Positions 1 through 10,414 of a stretch of 64,000 nucleotides of DNA are shown here, piece by piece (the first letter of the stretch is position 1; each line of letters starts with the position of its first letter). The translations under genes were made by a program, and so were the position numbers. Location of the stretch: assembly GCA_905478225.1 (NCBI GenBank), contig CAJQHR010000004.1, positions 1 to 64,000 on the forward strand, read 5' to 3'. This DNA comes from an uncultured Crocinitomix sp. Its GTDB lineage: Bacteria; Bacteroidota; Bacteroidia; Flavobacteriales_D; Crocinitomicaceae. The notes beneath the pieces were generated by a model that saw only the letters and a program-made list of their open reading frames with translations, searched no databases and was not told the DNA's origin.

Positions 1-140
1 TCCCGACAGCTCTGTTCTGTTGGGAATTCTGTCACAAATTCAAGTATAGTCATTGTTTTTTTATTACAAATTAATGACAGCACTCCGTAATCTATTTACG
101 TTCTGGTATTATTGCGACGAATCAAATGAATAATTATACA

Positions 141-175
141 AAATCAGGTAGTTTGGCGATTACCTGATTTTTTTT
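141..175 (+). terminator. Rho-independent terminator
   Basis: Perfect 10-bp stem AAATCAGGTA / TACCTGATTT (141-150 / 161-170) followed by a T-run. Confidence 0.8.
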
Positions 176-440
176 GAATTCAGTAATAGTGAAAAAGCGA
201 CTTAAAATAGCAGCAGTATACTTTGGCTTCATTATTGTCTCAATCAGTATTAGCGCAGTATTCTTTAAAATCGATACCAATTCTTATTGTTGCGAGTCAT
301 CAACTATTAAATGGAAGTTTAGAATTTACCAAGGTGAGTCCGACGACGAAACGGGCTGTCATTTTATACTTGCAGAAAACACGGGCATTTTAGAATGCCT
401 TGGCATTAAACCAACCCTACCCTTCAATTGTTTAATATGA
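174..440 (+). CDS. hypothetical membrane-anchored protein (TTG start uncertain)
   Basis: ORF with N-terminal hydrophobic segment; start lies in the terminator T-run, so the true start may be downstream. Confidence 0.35.
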   Translation: MNSVIVKKRLKIAAVYFGFIIVSISISAVFFKIDTNSYCCESSTIKWKFRIYQGESDDETGCHFILAENTGILECLGIKPTLPFNCLI

Positions 441-1138
441 CATTGAAACATGACCATATCATAGATGAAATCAAAGCTGGAATCTTACAATTAAATAAAT
501 TGGGGAAGAAAAAAAACGGTCTTTTTGTCAATAGAACTAAACGTAGAGCGAAGCTACACAGGGAGCAGCGTCAGTTACTCTTTGACCTTTTGGAGTTGGA
601 CGATCAGGAGTTTACAACCTTGTGGAATAGAAATTTAGACCTATTAAAGGCTCAGGATTTAATTTTCTCAGTTTCAAGTACAGGAGGTAATTTATTGAAT
701 GGGCACCCTTCAATATTGACTGGGAGAATTAACAAGATTGGGACAATTGTTCTGAAGCCGCCAAGATATTCAAGTTCATTTCTAAGTAAAAAATTTTATC
801 CTAAATCATATGTCGGAAGCATTAATGCAACGGGTCAACTCTATTTAAAATCTGGTTCAACTGGAATCAATTTTTTTGGAAGCAGCCTTCCTACAAAGTT
901 TGTTGGCTATATTGAATCAAACGGAGAAATTCAAATGCAGATTAAGAATAAAGAAAATGAAATATTTATCTCAGGTAGAATTTCAAAAATCACCTGCAAT
1001 CCTTTTCGACAAGACAAAGCTCGTCAAGACGAATTTTTGAAGAATAAAGACAAAATGATGCATAAAGCCGCACAAAAATTGAGCGTTTTAGAGAAAGAGG
1101 TAGTATCTAAGTCTATCCTTAAACTAAAGATCCTCTAA
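428..1138 (+). CDS. hypothetical protein
   Basis: 236-aa ORF overlapping the end of the preceding ORF; no family recognised. Confidence 0.6.
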   Translation: MFNMTLKHDHIIDEIKAGILQLNKLGKKKNGLFVNRTKRRAKLHREQRQLLFDLLELDDQEFTTLWNRNLDLLKAQDLIFSVSSTGGNLLNGHPSILTGRINKIGTIVLKPPRYSSSFLSKKFYPKSYVGSINATGQLYLKSGSTGINFFGSSLPTKFVGYIESNGEIQMQIKNKENEIFISGRISKITCNPFRQDKARQDEFLKNKDKMMHKAAQKLSVLEKEVVSKSILKLKIL

Positions 1139-2278
1139 CACATGCAACACAGGATTCAAAACAGACTCACCCAAAAGCATTGATCGCTCTGAAGACCAGC
1201 CGTACATTGGATCAGGCAAATCGTCATTGTCTTTAAATGGCATTTCAATGGTAAATGAAAGGCAATTAAAACGTTCTGCAATGGCATTAGAACACACCGT
1301 CAAATTTGCTGTCCCAGGCTTATCAGCACCATAATTATATTCATCTTGAAAATCAGGACAAATATGCATCCAATGCTGCTTAAATTTATTTTCGACCGTC
1401 TTTAATCTGTCATTATAGCTAGGAATGCCTTCAGATGCTGCCACAAAATTATACGGTATCGTTTCATCTCCATGCACATCTAATAAAAGATCTACCCCAA
1501 TTTCATCCATCTTTTTTAAACAGTGAAATACCTCCGGACTTCTTTCAAGACTCGGTGCCGCCCATTCCCTATTTAAATTGGCTCCTGCAGCATTTGATCT
1601 TAAATTCCCCGCTATTGATCCGTCAATGTTCATATTTGGTATGATATAAAAACACGTTTCTTCCAAAAGTTTTCGTGACACGGGGTCGCTTTCATCCAGC
1701 AAACGATCTACCATTCCCTCAATAAACCATTCTGCCATACTTTCACCGGGATGTTGCCTTGCAATTACCCATGTGATACTGCCGATCCCCTCATCTCCGA
1801 TTACCAACATATCAATATCACGCCCTTCAACCGTTTCGCCAATCACATCTACTCTGCACAGATCGGATACTTGCGCATTATGAACCATATTTTGATGCTT
1901 ATCGTAAGAATATGGTGCAAAATAAGCGAAATAAACACTGTTGTTTGATGGTAAATAATCAATCACCAACACACCATTCTCATATCGCGCAGGGACTCTA
2001 AACCATTCAATATTATCATAAGATGCACAGGCGTGATAATTCTCCCAACCTTCTGCATAAGAGGTTTCACCAGCGTTCAATATGGATATACTACATGCAG
2101 TATCCAAGGCGCCGGTTAATCGGAAATGAAACCACTGTAAGAAGTCGGAATTGGTATCTTTCCGGATATTTAGATTGATTTCTCCCTTGTCATTTACAGA
2201 GACAATTTCAATGTTTCCACTATCAAAGTTTGAGCTGATCTTCATTTTGGTAATTTTTAGTTGTGCCAAAATAACCAT
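1124..2278 (-). CDS. M14-family zinc carboxypeptidase (cytosolic carboxypeptidase-like)
   Basis: RQHPGESMAEW (HxxE zinc motif) and LLDVHGDE motifs; N-terminal beta domain typical of CCP-like M14. Confidence 0.85.
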   Translation of the reverse strand: MVILAQLKITKMKISSNFDSGNIEIVSVNDKGEINLNIRKDTNSDFLQWFHFRLTGALDTACSISILNAGETSYAEGWENYHACASYDNIEWFRVPARYENGVLVIDYLPSNNSVYFAYFAPYSYDKHQNMVHNAQVSDLCRVDVIGETVEGRDIDMLVIGDEGIGSITWVIARQHPGESMAEWFIEGMVDRLLDESDPVSRKLLEETCFYIIPNMNIDGSIAGNLRSNAAGANLNREWAAPSLERSPEVFHCLKKMDEIGVDLLLDVHGDETIPYNFVAASEGIPSYNDRLKTVENKFKQHWMHICPDFQDEYNYGADKPGTANLTVCSNAIAERFNCLSFTIEMPFKDNDDLPDPMYGWSSERSMLLGESVLNPVLHVLEDL

Positions 2279-2331
2279 TAATCGGCTTTGAAAAAAGCAA
2301 GACGTTAAAAATTTAATCTTTGCTTTAAATT

Positions 2332-2715
2332 TTAATTTTTAACCACCGATTTCCGAGATTTCCGTATTTGAATGATTGAAAAAATATGTGCGAATATTGC
2401 CACAGGAGCCAAAAATACAGGAAGTAGTAAATAAGGTACCTGTGAGAATTCGACTGTGATTCGTGGAGCAGATTCGCCCCAAACGCTTGGCGCATATAAG
2501 GAAGTAATGACAATAAAAATAATTATTGCTAACGTGAATAAGCCCAGAAAGTTAAAGAGCAATGCCACGTTTTCTGAAACGCATTTTTTTGTGTAAACGA
2601 AATAAGCCAAAATTGGAGCAATAATCCCGACAACAATTTCAAAATTATAACCTTCAAAGGTTGTTTCTATCGGGAATACACCTTCTAAATACGTCTCTAA
2701 TATTGCTAACTCCAC
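2332..2715 (-). CDS. hypothetical integral membrane protein
   Basis: 127-aa ORF with three hydrophobic stretches. Confidence 0.55.
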   Translation of the reverse strand: MELAILETYLEGVFPIETTFEGYNFEIVVGIIAPILAYFVYTKKCVSENVALLFNFLGLFTLAIIIFIVITSLYAPSVWGESAPRITVEFSQVPYLLLPVFLAPVAIFAHIFSIIQIRKSRKSVVKN

Positions 2716-2831
2716 AACAATTCTAAAGCTTTGAAAGTAAATTACCTTTTGCTTAGGAATAGCATCTTAAATTTGACTCTTGCGATTTTTGATAAATATG
2801 AAAACTGAAATAAGAAGTAAGGGTAAGAAAA

Positions 2832-3443
2832 TCAGGAGTAGAAATTTTGGCGGCATCTCAAAATCCTATAAAAGACCAGATTCGGATGCAAACGCTCATA
2901 ATTTTGGTGATAATCCTCGCCCATCCAGAATTTATCAAAAGCCATAATTTCACTTGCCACTTTAAATCCCTCTGCCGTTAAAGAAGCCACTTTTTGATCA
3001 ATGATTTCTTTTTCGTTGGCATTACTATAGAAAATAATACTTCTGTATTGACTTCCTCTATCATTCCCTTGACCGTTCACTTGCTCAATATCTTGGCTAC
3101 CGTAATAAACATCTACCAATTGTTTAAGGATACCTTCGTCGAGTCGTAAATCACTTCGATTGCTTCCGCATGGCCAGTTGTTCCCGTATTGGATGCTTCG
3201 TAAGTTGGATTTTCAGTATGTCCTCCAGAATAACCGTTATACACCTCTTCTACTCCCTCAATGCTTTCATAAATAGCCTCAACACACCAAAAACAACCAC
3301 TTGCAAAATAAGCGCGTTGCATATTATCATAGTGGGACCTCAACTTTATCAACATTTGCGGTATCATTGGACGACTGACAACTTAAAGAGATGGTAATCA
3401 TTGCTATAGCCGCAAAGATGCCCAAGAACGTATTTTTTAACAT
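2832..3443 (-). pseudogene. msrA: lipoprotein-type peptide methionine sulfoxide reductase A, frameshifted
   Basis: MLKNTFLGIFAAIAMITISLSC lipoprotein signal in one frame, ASGCFWCVEAIYESIEGVEEVYNGYSGG..TGTTGHAE in a second, QGNDRGSQYRSIIFYSN..EDYHQNYERLHP in a third; at least two indels are needed to join them. Confidence 0.85.
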
Positions 3444-3547
3444 GTTTATTATTTTTAAAGTTGGTCGGTAATATTAAGTCAAACTTACAGACTCGTTTTC
3501 ATTTCTATAATGCGATTGGCAAAAATTATCTATATTCACCACAGAAT

Positions 3548-4801
3548 ATGAAATTTATCGAATTAAATTTGAAAGAGCAACTTCTTGAAGCACTTTCATA
3601 CATGGGGTTTGAGAATGCAACCCCAGTCCAAGAAAAAGCAATTCCATTTGTACTTGCCAATGAAGACTTAATCGCTTGCGCCCAGACAGGTACAGGAAAG
3701 ACAGCTGCATTTGTTTTGCCTATACTCAACAAATTAGTTGGCAAACAAGATACAAATGTTGATACGTTAATAATTGTACCAACACGTGAGTTGGCCATTC
3801 AAATAGAACAACAAATACAAGGATTGTCCTACTTTCTTTCCGTTGGATCTAAAGCTGTATATGGTGGTGGAGATGGAAAAGATTGGGAGTTACAACGTAA
3901 AGCCTTGAAAGAAGGAACTGACATTATTGTAGCTACACCAGGAAAATTGATCTCACACTTAAAAATGGGATACGTCAATTTTAAACACGTTAAACATTTG
4001 GTTTTAGATGAAGCCGATCGCATGTTAGACATGGGATTCTTCGACGATTTAACCAAAATTATTTCCTACCTCCCAAAAAAGCATCAAACTTTAATGTTTA
4101 GTGCTACTATGCCAAGTAAAATAAAAACCTTGGCGCGAAAGATTTTAAATAATCCAAAGGAAATTACACTAGCAGTTTCTAAACCAGCCGCAGGAGTAAA
4201 ACAATTTGTTTATTTAACCTACGACAACCAGAAACAACAAACACTGAAACATATTTTGGACGAAAAACCAGAATATGATAGTATTATCGTATTTACTTCA
4301 GCAAAAGCACGTGTATCAGAAATCAACCGTTATTTGAGAAAAGCCGGTTTTAAATCCAAAACCATATCCTCTAACCTTGATCAAAGTGCAAGAGAGGAAG
4401 TATTGCGCGAGTTTAGAGCTAAAAATGTACGCATCTTAGTTGCGACAGATGTCATGTCTCGCGGAATTGATATTAAAGAGATCAATATGGTGATTAACTA
4501 TGATGTGCCGCATGACGCTGAGGATTATGTGCACAGAATAGGAAGAACTGCTCGAGCGAACTCTAAAGGAGAAGCTTTTACTCTAGTGAATCCTAAAGAT
4601 TTCCATAAGCTTAGAAAAATTGAAAAATTAATTGAGGATTCAGTTCCAAAACTTGAATTGCCAGCAGCATTTGGTGATGCACCCGATTGGAATGCAAAAT
4701 CTCCTTCTAATGGAGGAGGAAACAAATTCAAGGGCAAAAAGAAACCGTTTCATCAAAAGAATAAGAAGAATTTCAAGCCGCGCAACAAACCCTCGACTTA
4801 G
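3548..4801 (+). CDS. DEAD-box ATP-dependent RNA helicase
   Basis: AQTGTGKT, VLDEADRMLDMGF, SAT, HRIGRTAR motifs; start MKFIELNL chosen over the track start at 3461. Confidence 0.95.
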   Translation: MKFIELNLKEQLLEALSYMGFENATPVQEKAIPFVLANEDLIACAQTGTGKTAAFVLPILNKLVGKQDTNVDTLIIVPTRELAIQIEQQIQGLSYFLSVGSKAVYGGGDGKDWELQRKALKEGTDIIVATPGKLISHLKMGYVNFKHVKHLVLDEADRMLDMGFFDDLTKIISYLPKKHQTLMFSATMPSKIKTLARKILNNPKEITLAVSKPAAGVKQFVYLTYDNQKQQTLKHILDEKPEYDSIIVFTSAKARVSEINRYLRKAGFKSKTISSNLDQSAREEVLREFRAKNVRILVATDVMSRGIDIKEINMVINYDVPHDAEDYVHRIGRTARANSKGEAFTLVNPKDFHKLRKIEKLIEDSVPKLELPAAFGDAPDWNAKSPSNGGGNKFKGKKKPFHQKNKKNFKPRNKPST

Positions 4802-4869
4802 TTTTACTTTGTCATTTCAATCCATTTGAATTTACGCCATATTTTTTGTCTATGGGAATGGTTTTTCGT

Positions 4870-4978
4870 GGACACCAACCCCCTAAACATCTTGTTTACA
4901 GGTGATTACACCTAAAGGTAATAAGTTCGTTCTAGAAGGCTTGTAACTTTTTAACTGAACCGAATTATTTTGGTGTCC
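4870..4978. repeat. short inverted-repeat-bounded intergenic element (MITE-like)
   Basis: GGACACCAA (4870-4878) and TTGGTGTCC (4970-4978) perfect 9-bp inverted repeats enclosing ~109 bp. Confidence 0.4.
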
Positions 4979-5062
4979 TATAATAGTGCTATTCTTTAAT
5001 AATCGTTAACATTTAAATCAATATATCATTCGTATTTTAGGGACTTCATTAATAGAAAACTT

Positions 5063-8000
5063 ATGCTTTTACGCTTTGCTCTGTCTTTTACAGTCATTTT
5101 TATGTCACTTTTGGGATTCTCGCAACAAAACTCATATCAAGGATTGTTATGGGAAATTTCTGGAAATGGATTAAATACCCCGAGTTATCTATATGGTACC
5201 ATGCACGTTTCAAACAAATTGGCATTTAATGTAAGCGACTCCTTTTATCTCTGTTTAAATCGCGTCGAAGGAATTGCACTAGAATCGTCCCCTGCAGATT
5301 GGATGGAAGACTATAGAGACATGGGAGCCTTTTCTGGTGGTAATTATTCTTACGACGGCTTTTATGAAAAAGCATTCGACATTGACGAGCCAAAAAATGA
5401 TGTCACCTACGAACTCATGGAAAATAAGAATGGTTTAATGAACCAAATTCTTTACCGATTCAATCCTGGGAATGAAGATTATCAAGAGAACACGTTTTTA
5501 GACATGTTCATCTTCCAAGCCGGAGCAAAAAATAACAAAACCATTTATAGCCTAGAGACATTAGAGGAGGTAATTGACCTTTCTATATTGGCCATGACGC
5601 CAGATAAAGACAAAGAGGAAGACAATAGTCGCAACAATTATCTAGAGTCAGACGGAGAACGCAAATATGTATTATTAGAAGAAGCTTATAGACGCGGAGA
5701 CTTAAATCAAATAGATTCATTGAGTAAAGCCAACAACCCCACCTCTGTTTATCATGACTATTTCATAGTAGAGCGCAACAGAAACATGGTGAGAAGAATT
5801 GATTCTATTGTATCAAAAAACTCATTATTTATTGGAATTGGCGCCGCACATTTACCAGGTGAAGGTGGAGCAATTGAACTTTTGAGAGAACTCGGCTATA
5901 ACGTCCGTGCAGTTAATCCAAAATCAAGTGGGAAGTCTCATAAAATGCGAAAGAAACTAGAAGGTCTTTACCGCCCAATTGATTTTCAACCGCATGTAAC
6001 TGAAGACAAATTCATAAAAGTATCTGTTCCGGGAACTTTATATCAAATGCCTACAAGTAGCCGCGGAAAGATGGAGTATTTATGTCCAGAGCCTATTAAT
6101 GGTGGATATTTTAGCATTGTCCGTATGTCCACCTATGGTGGGATTTTTGGCAAAAACCCTGACTATTACAAAGCTACTTTTGACAGTTTAATCTATATCG
6201 CAACACCGGGCGAGTTAATTAAGAAAGAAGACATTATGGTAAACGGTCATCAAGGTTATCGCATTTTAACGCAAACTAGTAAAAATGCCTATGTCAACTA
6301 TAATGTATTCTTCACCCCTACCGAAATTATTGTTTTTAAAGGATTTGGAATTGGCGAATACATTCTAAAAAGTGATCCGAAACGATTTTTTAGTGAAATT
6401 CAATTGGGAAAGAATTCATCAGAATGGAACGACGTTGTGCCTATATATGGTGGTGCTAAATGGAAAATGAAGGGAATGGTGAGCGGTCAAGACATGATTG
6501 AAGGACTTGAAAACACTGAAGTTGAGCCTACTTACCAATCTTTCGATAGCGAGAATGAAGACTACTATTTAGTAATGCGCTATACTTACAATGATCTTGA
6601 TTTTATTGAAGAAGATTCCTTTGACTTAGCCTATTTAGGCGAATCTTTTGGTAAGAAGATGGGGTATGAATTAACCAGCACTACTTTTCATCCAGAAAGC
6701 GGATATAGCTATGTTTTACAGGACTTAAAAGCAGACGAAGATCATCAATTTCAAACACAAAACCTAAAACTAAAATTGGTGACGCAAGGCGGTTATTATT
6801 ATCTTATGACAACCACTGCTAAAGATGCAAATGCGAGCACTTTCTTCGATTCATTTGAATTTGATTCATTTGTAATCACGGATGAATTTGAAGAGTTTAT
6901 TGACACCAACCTCTATTATACAGTAGAAACTATTGTAGAAAAAGAACTTCCATCAATGCCTGGTCGCGGATACGGTTACGGACAAAACAATGATGATGAT
7001 GAAGACCGCAGTTATTTATCCTCAACAGGATCGAAATATCATACTTTGGCAAAAACAGGCGAAGGAATTTATGTCGGTTATGTGAAGTTTCATGATTATT
7101 ATGGCGCCGATTCAATTTCAGGATTTTGGGAGAATAGAACAGAATCACTCACGAAAGAACATGGTTTAAGAGTTTCTAGGCGTGTAGAAAAAGAAATTGA
7201 TGGAGATCTTACCCTTTATTACATGCTGACTGACACAGGAAGCGCAAAAGGAATTATGACCCATTTTAGATTACACAATGGCGTTCAATATTTAATTCAA
7301 TCATTGGTGGACACGGTTACAGGCCCTTCACCATACGTGCAGCGCTTCTTCGATACTTTTCAACCTAAAGACACATTAATTGGTCGTGATTTATTTGAAG
7401 ACAAAGCTGAACTGTTTTTTACCCATATTAATGGGGAAGACAGTTTAAATCGTGTAAATGCCATTAAATCAATAAATACAGTTGATTTTGAAGAAAAAGA
7501 TGTTCCCGGAGTTGCGGCAACTTATTATAATTACGAATATGAAGAAGATACCGAACAAGAATATCGCGAAGATTTGATTTTATCACTTGCTAATATTGAG
7601 GTTGAACCAGCGTATCAATTCTTATATTATGTTTATGATTCCAATAATTTCAATTCAGATCTTCAGTTTGTGGCCTTAAGATGCTTTTCATATACAGAAA
7701 CTGAAGAAGCATATGCAGCAATAAAAAAGTTGCTCTTATCTAACCCTCCGTTCTCTGAAAAAGAGAGTAAGCTTAAATTCTTTGATTATTTATATGATTC
7801 ATTAGAATTGGCAACAGATTATTATCCAGAGATGTATGAGATGGCGCAATATGCAGATTATCATCCTCATGTAATGGAGTTATTAGCAGATGGTTATTTG
7901 CAAGAAATCTATACGTTTGACAATTTCAAATCGGAAAAATCAGTTATTCTAAGAAATGCTAAAATCGAATTGAAACGAACTGTGACGAATCAAAACGCTA

Positions 8001-8680
8001 GTAATACCAACAGTTATGGATATGGATATGGTCGCATCAATCAATATGACACTTACCATACCTTGTTTTTAGACTATTATACGTTAATGTGCGGTTTCCA
8101 GGTGAACGGCGATAAAGATGCGGATGCATTTTTCGAAGATATTTACCGTATTGATGATGAAAAATTCAAAGTTGAAGCAGAAATTATTCATGCAAAACTA
8201 GGAATGGATGTTGATACTTCTCAAATAAATGAAGTTTCAAGAGATGAGAAATATCGCGCATGGGTCTTTAACCGATTAGAGGATGAAGAATTGTTAGAAT
8301 ATCTAGATCCAGCAATTACGCAGCAAGACATTGCCTTCGCCCTACTCTACAATAATGGTTATGATGAGGAAGAAGATACAGTAGCATTTGTAAAAACGGT
8401 GACCATTGACAATGGAAAAGAGCAAGGAACCATCTACTTCTTTAAACGAAAGGAAGAAAACAAAAAGAACTGGATGATTGACTATGTCGGGCTAATGCCT
8501 TCTGATGAAACAGACTTTAGCAGCTATAAACATCAAACCAAAAAGGGACTATCGTTTAAGACGGAGGACCAAATGGATGAAACAATCGAACATACCATTG
8601 AAATTTTCGAATTAAAACACCGCAAACGTGTCGATTTAGATTCGTATGATTACGGTGGCTTGTCTGATGGGCTGTTCTAG
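5063..8680 (+). CDS. TraB/GumN family protein with ~900-aa uncharacterised C-terminal extension
   Basis: Signal peptide; LLWEISGNGLNTPSYLYGTMHVS and IGIGAAHLPGEGGAIELLRELGYNVRAV are TraB/GumN hallmarks; remainder unassigned. Confidence 0.85.
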   Translation: MLLRFALSFTVIFMSLLGFSQQNSYQGLLWEISGNGLNTPSYLYGTMHVSNKLAFNVSDSFYLCLNRVEGIALESSPADWMEDYRDMGAFSGGNYSYDGFYEKAFDIDEPKNDVTYELMENKNGLMNQILYRFNPGNEDYQENTFLDMFIFQAGAKNNKTIYSLETLEEVIDLSILAMTPDKDKEEDNSRNNYLESDGERKYVLLEEAYRRGDLNQIDSLSKANNPTSVYHDYFIVERNRNMVRRIDSIVSKNSLFIGIGAAHLPGEGGAIELLRELGYNVRAVNPKSSGKSHKMRKKLEGLYRPIDFQPHVTEDKFIKVSVPGTLYQMPTSSRGKMEYLCPEPINGGYFSIVRMSTYGGIFGKNPDYYKATFDSLIYIATPGELIKKEDIMVNGHQGYRILTQTSKNAYVNYNVFFTPTEIIVFKGFGIGEYILKSDPKRFFSEIQLGKNSSEWNDVVPIYGGAKWKMKGMVSGQDMIEGLENTEVEPTYQSFDSENEDYYLVMRYTYNDLDFIEEDSFDLAYLGESFGKKMGYELTSTTFHPESGYSYVLQDLKADEDHQFQTQNLKLKLVTQGGYYYLMTTTAKDANASTFFDSFEFDSFVITDEFEEFIDTNLYYTVETIVEKELPSMPGRGYGYGQNNDDDEDRSYLSSTGSKYHTLAKTGEGIYVGYVKFHDYYGADSISGFWENRTESLTKEHGLRVSRRVEKEIDGDLTLYYMLTDTGSAKGIMTHFRLHNGVQYLIQSLVDTVTGPSPYVQRFFDTFQPKDTLIGRDLFEDKAELFFTHINGEDSLNRVNAIKSINTVDFEEKDVPGVAATYYNYEYEEDTEQEYREDLILSLANIEVEPAYQFLYYVYDSNNFNSDLQFVALRCFSYTETEEAYAAIKKLLLSNPPFSEKESKLKFFDYLYDSLELATDYYPEMYEMAQYADYHPHVMELLADGYLQEIYTFDNFKSEKSVILRNAKIELKRTVTNQNASNTNSYGYGYGRINQYDTYHTLFLDYYTLMCGFQVNGDKDADAFFEDIYRIDDEKFKVEAEIIHAKLGMDVDTSQINEVSRDEKYRAWVFNRLEDEELLEYLDPAITQQDIAFALLYNNGYDEEEDTVAFVKTVTIDNGKEQGTIYFFKRKEENKKNWMIDYVGLMPSDETDFSSYKHQTKKGLSFKTEDQMDETIEHTIEIFELKHRKRVDLDSYDYGGLSDGLF

Positions 8681-8757
8681 ATAGATCCTGAGTTGTTTGC
8701 TGGAATCTTTGAATGACTATGAATGAATCTGGTGATTGAAACAGAAAAATTAAAGCC

Positions 8758-9374
8758 ATGAGAATTATAATATTAGTTGCTATTGTGCTTTTGTCAAACA
8801 TCTCATTGGGTCAGCGAAAGTCAATTGAATTAGAACTAACAAGGGATACTTTAATTGACGTTTCATTCCGAAACATAGCTTACGTTTTTATTCAGATTCC
8901 ACTTTCACTGCGGTTGGTGATGTTGATGAAAGAAACATAAACGTAGCTTATTTTGGAGCGTATTCTGTCAAATCGGATTCAATTATTTTATCTAATTCAA
9001 ATTTGCTCAATCGGTTTTTGTATTCAGCTAGTTTTTACTATGACATAGCTAACCCAAACGATACTGCTTACTTTGAAACACAATTAACAGGCCAAATAAC
9101 CTTTATGGACCCCGAGACAGGCTTGACTCTTGCTCAATACTTATCCGATAACGATATCCTGCTTCATCCGTATTTATGGAATGAAGAGGCTTGGGTATTC
9201 TGCATTGATGACCTTCCGGAAACTAAGCTTCGTTTTCAGGTTCCCAGTATTTCAAATCAAATTTTCGAAATTAATTACATTGGTAAAAAGAATATTATGT
9301 GCGCATTAGTAGCATCCTATGAAATCCCCTATCCAATAACCAAAACATTTTCAAGGATCGATTTGGGGTGGTGA
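8758..9374 (+). pseudogene. secreted hypothetical protein, apparent frameshift at T5 run (~8885-8889)
   Basis: Signal peptide frame (8758..) breaks at tacGTTTTTATT; a shifted frame reads FYSDSTFTAVGDVDERNINVAYFGAYSVKSDS straight into the ORF at 9003. Confidence 0.65.
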
Positions 9375-9402
9375 CTTATAATTTGAGGTAACATCATTTT
9401 TC

Positions 9403-9919
9403 TTAAAGCTCGATTATAGAAAGAGGGCGTGGTGTAGCCGAGTAATACCCTAATATTTCAGTCATTTGTTCTGGGCTTAAAAACTCTAGTTTATGCCGTT
9501 CAAGCACCTCGCCTTCACTGATGAGTGAACGCAATAGCACCAACTCATAAGCTTCCATTTTTTGATCTAAATTTAGTTCGTGATTTGCGGTTAAACGTGC
9601 ATAAGCTCCCCCCCCCTATATTCAGCCAGATTTGTATTTCATTATCTGGGTTCAAATCCACTTCAAATCCATCTATCCACTCCTCTAAAGTATTTGGGTT
9701 TACTTCGCTAAAAGTTTGATGAATCTTCTTCACTTGCACCACTTGCTCTTCTGACAACTCTTGAAGTGAGATCGTATTCGGTACTAAATCATTTATGTCT
9801 ATCCATTGCACAGAATCTGATGACAAAGAATCACTTTCATCCTGCTCGGCGCTAATATTTTGGTATGAAATATTGAAAAAGACACTACATGTCATGATAA
9901 AAAATATAAATCGATTCAT
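9403..9919 (-). pseudogene. secreted hypothetical protein interrupted at a G9/C9 tract
   Basis: MNRFIFFIMTCSVF.. start; past the 9608-9616 C9 tract the alternative frame reads AYARLTANHELNLDQKMEAYELVLLRSLISEGEVLERHKLEFLSPEQMTEILGYYSATPRPLSIIEL*. Confidence 0.7.
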
Positions 9920-9920
9920 A

Positions 9921-10409
9921 TTAAATACTTTGTTCCATTCTATAATTGGTTTCGCTATATCCAGTTTTAAATTGTACTTCATAAATACCCGCTGTTCTAT
10001 AACCTAACCTTTCATAGAACCTTATGGCTTTTTTATTTTCAAGAAGCACTGATAGTTCCAGTTGTTTACATCCTTTTTCAATGGCATATTCTTTTAACCA
10101 AGTCATAGCCTGATGTCCCAACCCGCGGTTTCGCACATTCACCAAAAAATACAGTTTGCTCAACTTCAATCTTTCACCCATAATTTCGAAGCCAAAATAA
10201 CCGCTTACTTCCCCCTTCTCTGATAAAAGGAAATATTCGTAACCATTCTCTATTTGTTCAGCAATGGCTTCTTCACTCTGATATTTTTCTAAAAAGTAAT
10301 TAATGTGATTTTTGCGCACATAAGCTCCATAATCCAATGGGAAAAGTAAATATGCCAATTCGGATATTGTTTTAATCTCCTCAGCCGTTAAAACTCGCTT
10401 ATAGTCCAT
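9921..10409 (-). CDS. GNAT family N-acetyltransferase
   Basis: LYFLVNVRNRGLGHQAMTWL ... NKKAIRFYERLGYRTAG. Confidence 0.85.
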   Translation of the reverse strand: MDYKRVLTAEEIKTISELAYLLFPLDYGAYVRKNHINYFLEKYQSEEAIAEQIENGYEYFLLSEKGEVSGYFGFEIMGERLKLSKLYFLVNVRNRGLGHQAMTWLKEYAIEKGCKQLELSVLLENKKAIRFYERLGYRTAGIYEVQFKTGYSETNYRMEQSI

Positions 10410-10414
10410 TCCGG

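Noticed and set aside
6930-7148. Antisense ORFs inside TraB/GumN, LptD, FHS, GAPDH and others
   Set aside because: Composition shadows of the sense genes with no start context or recognisable domains.
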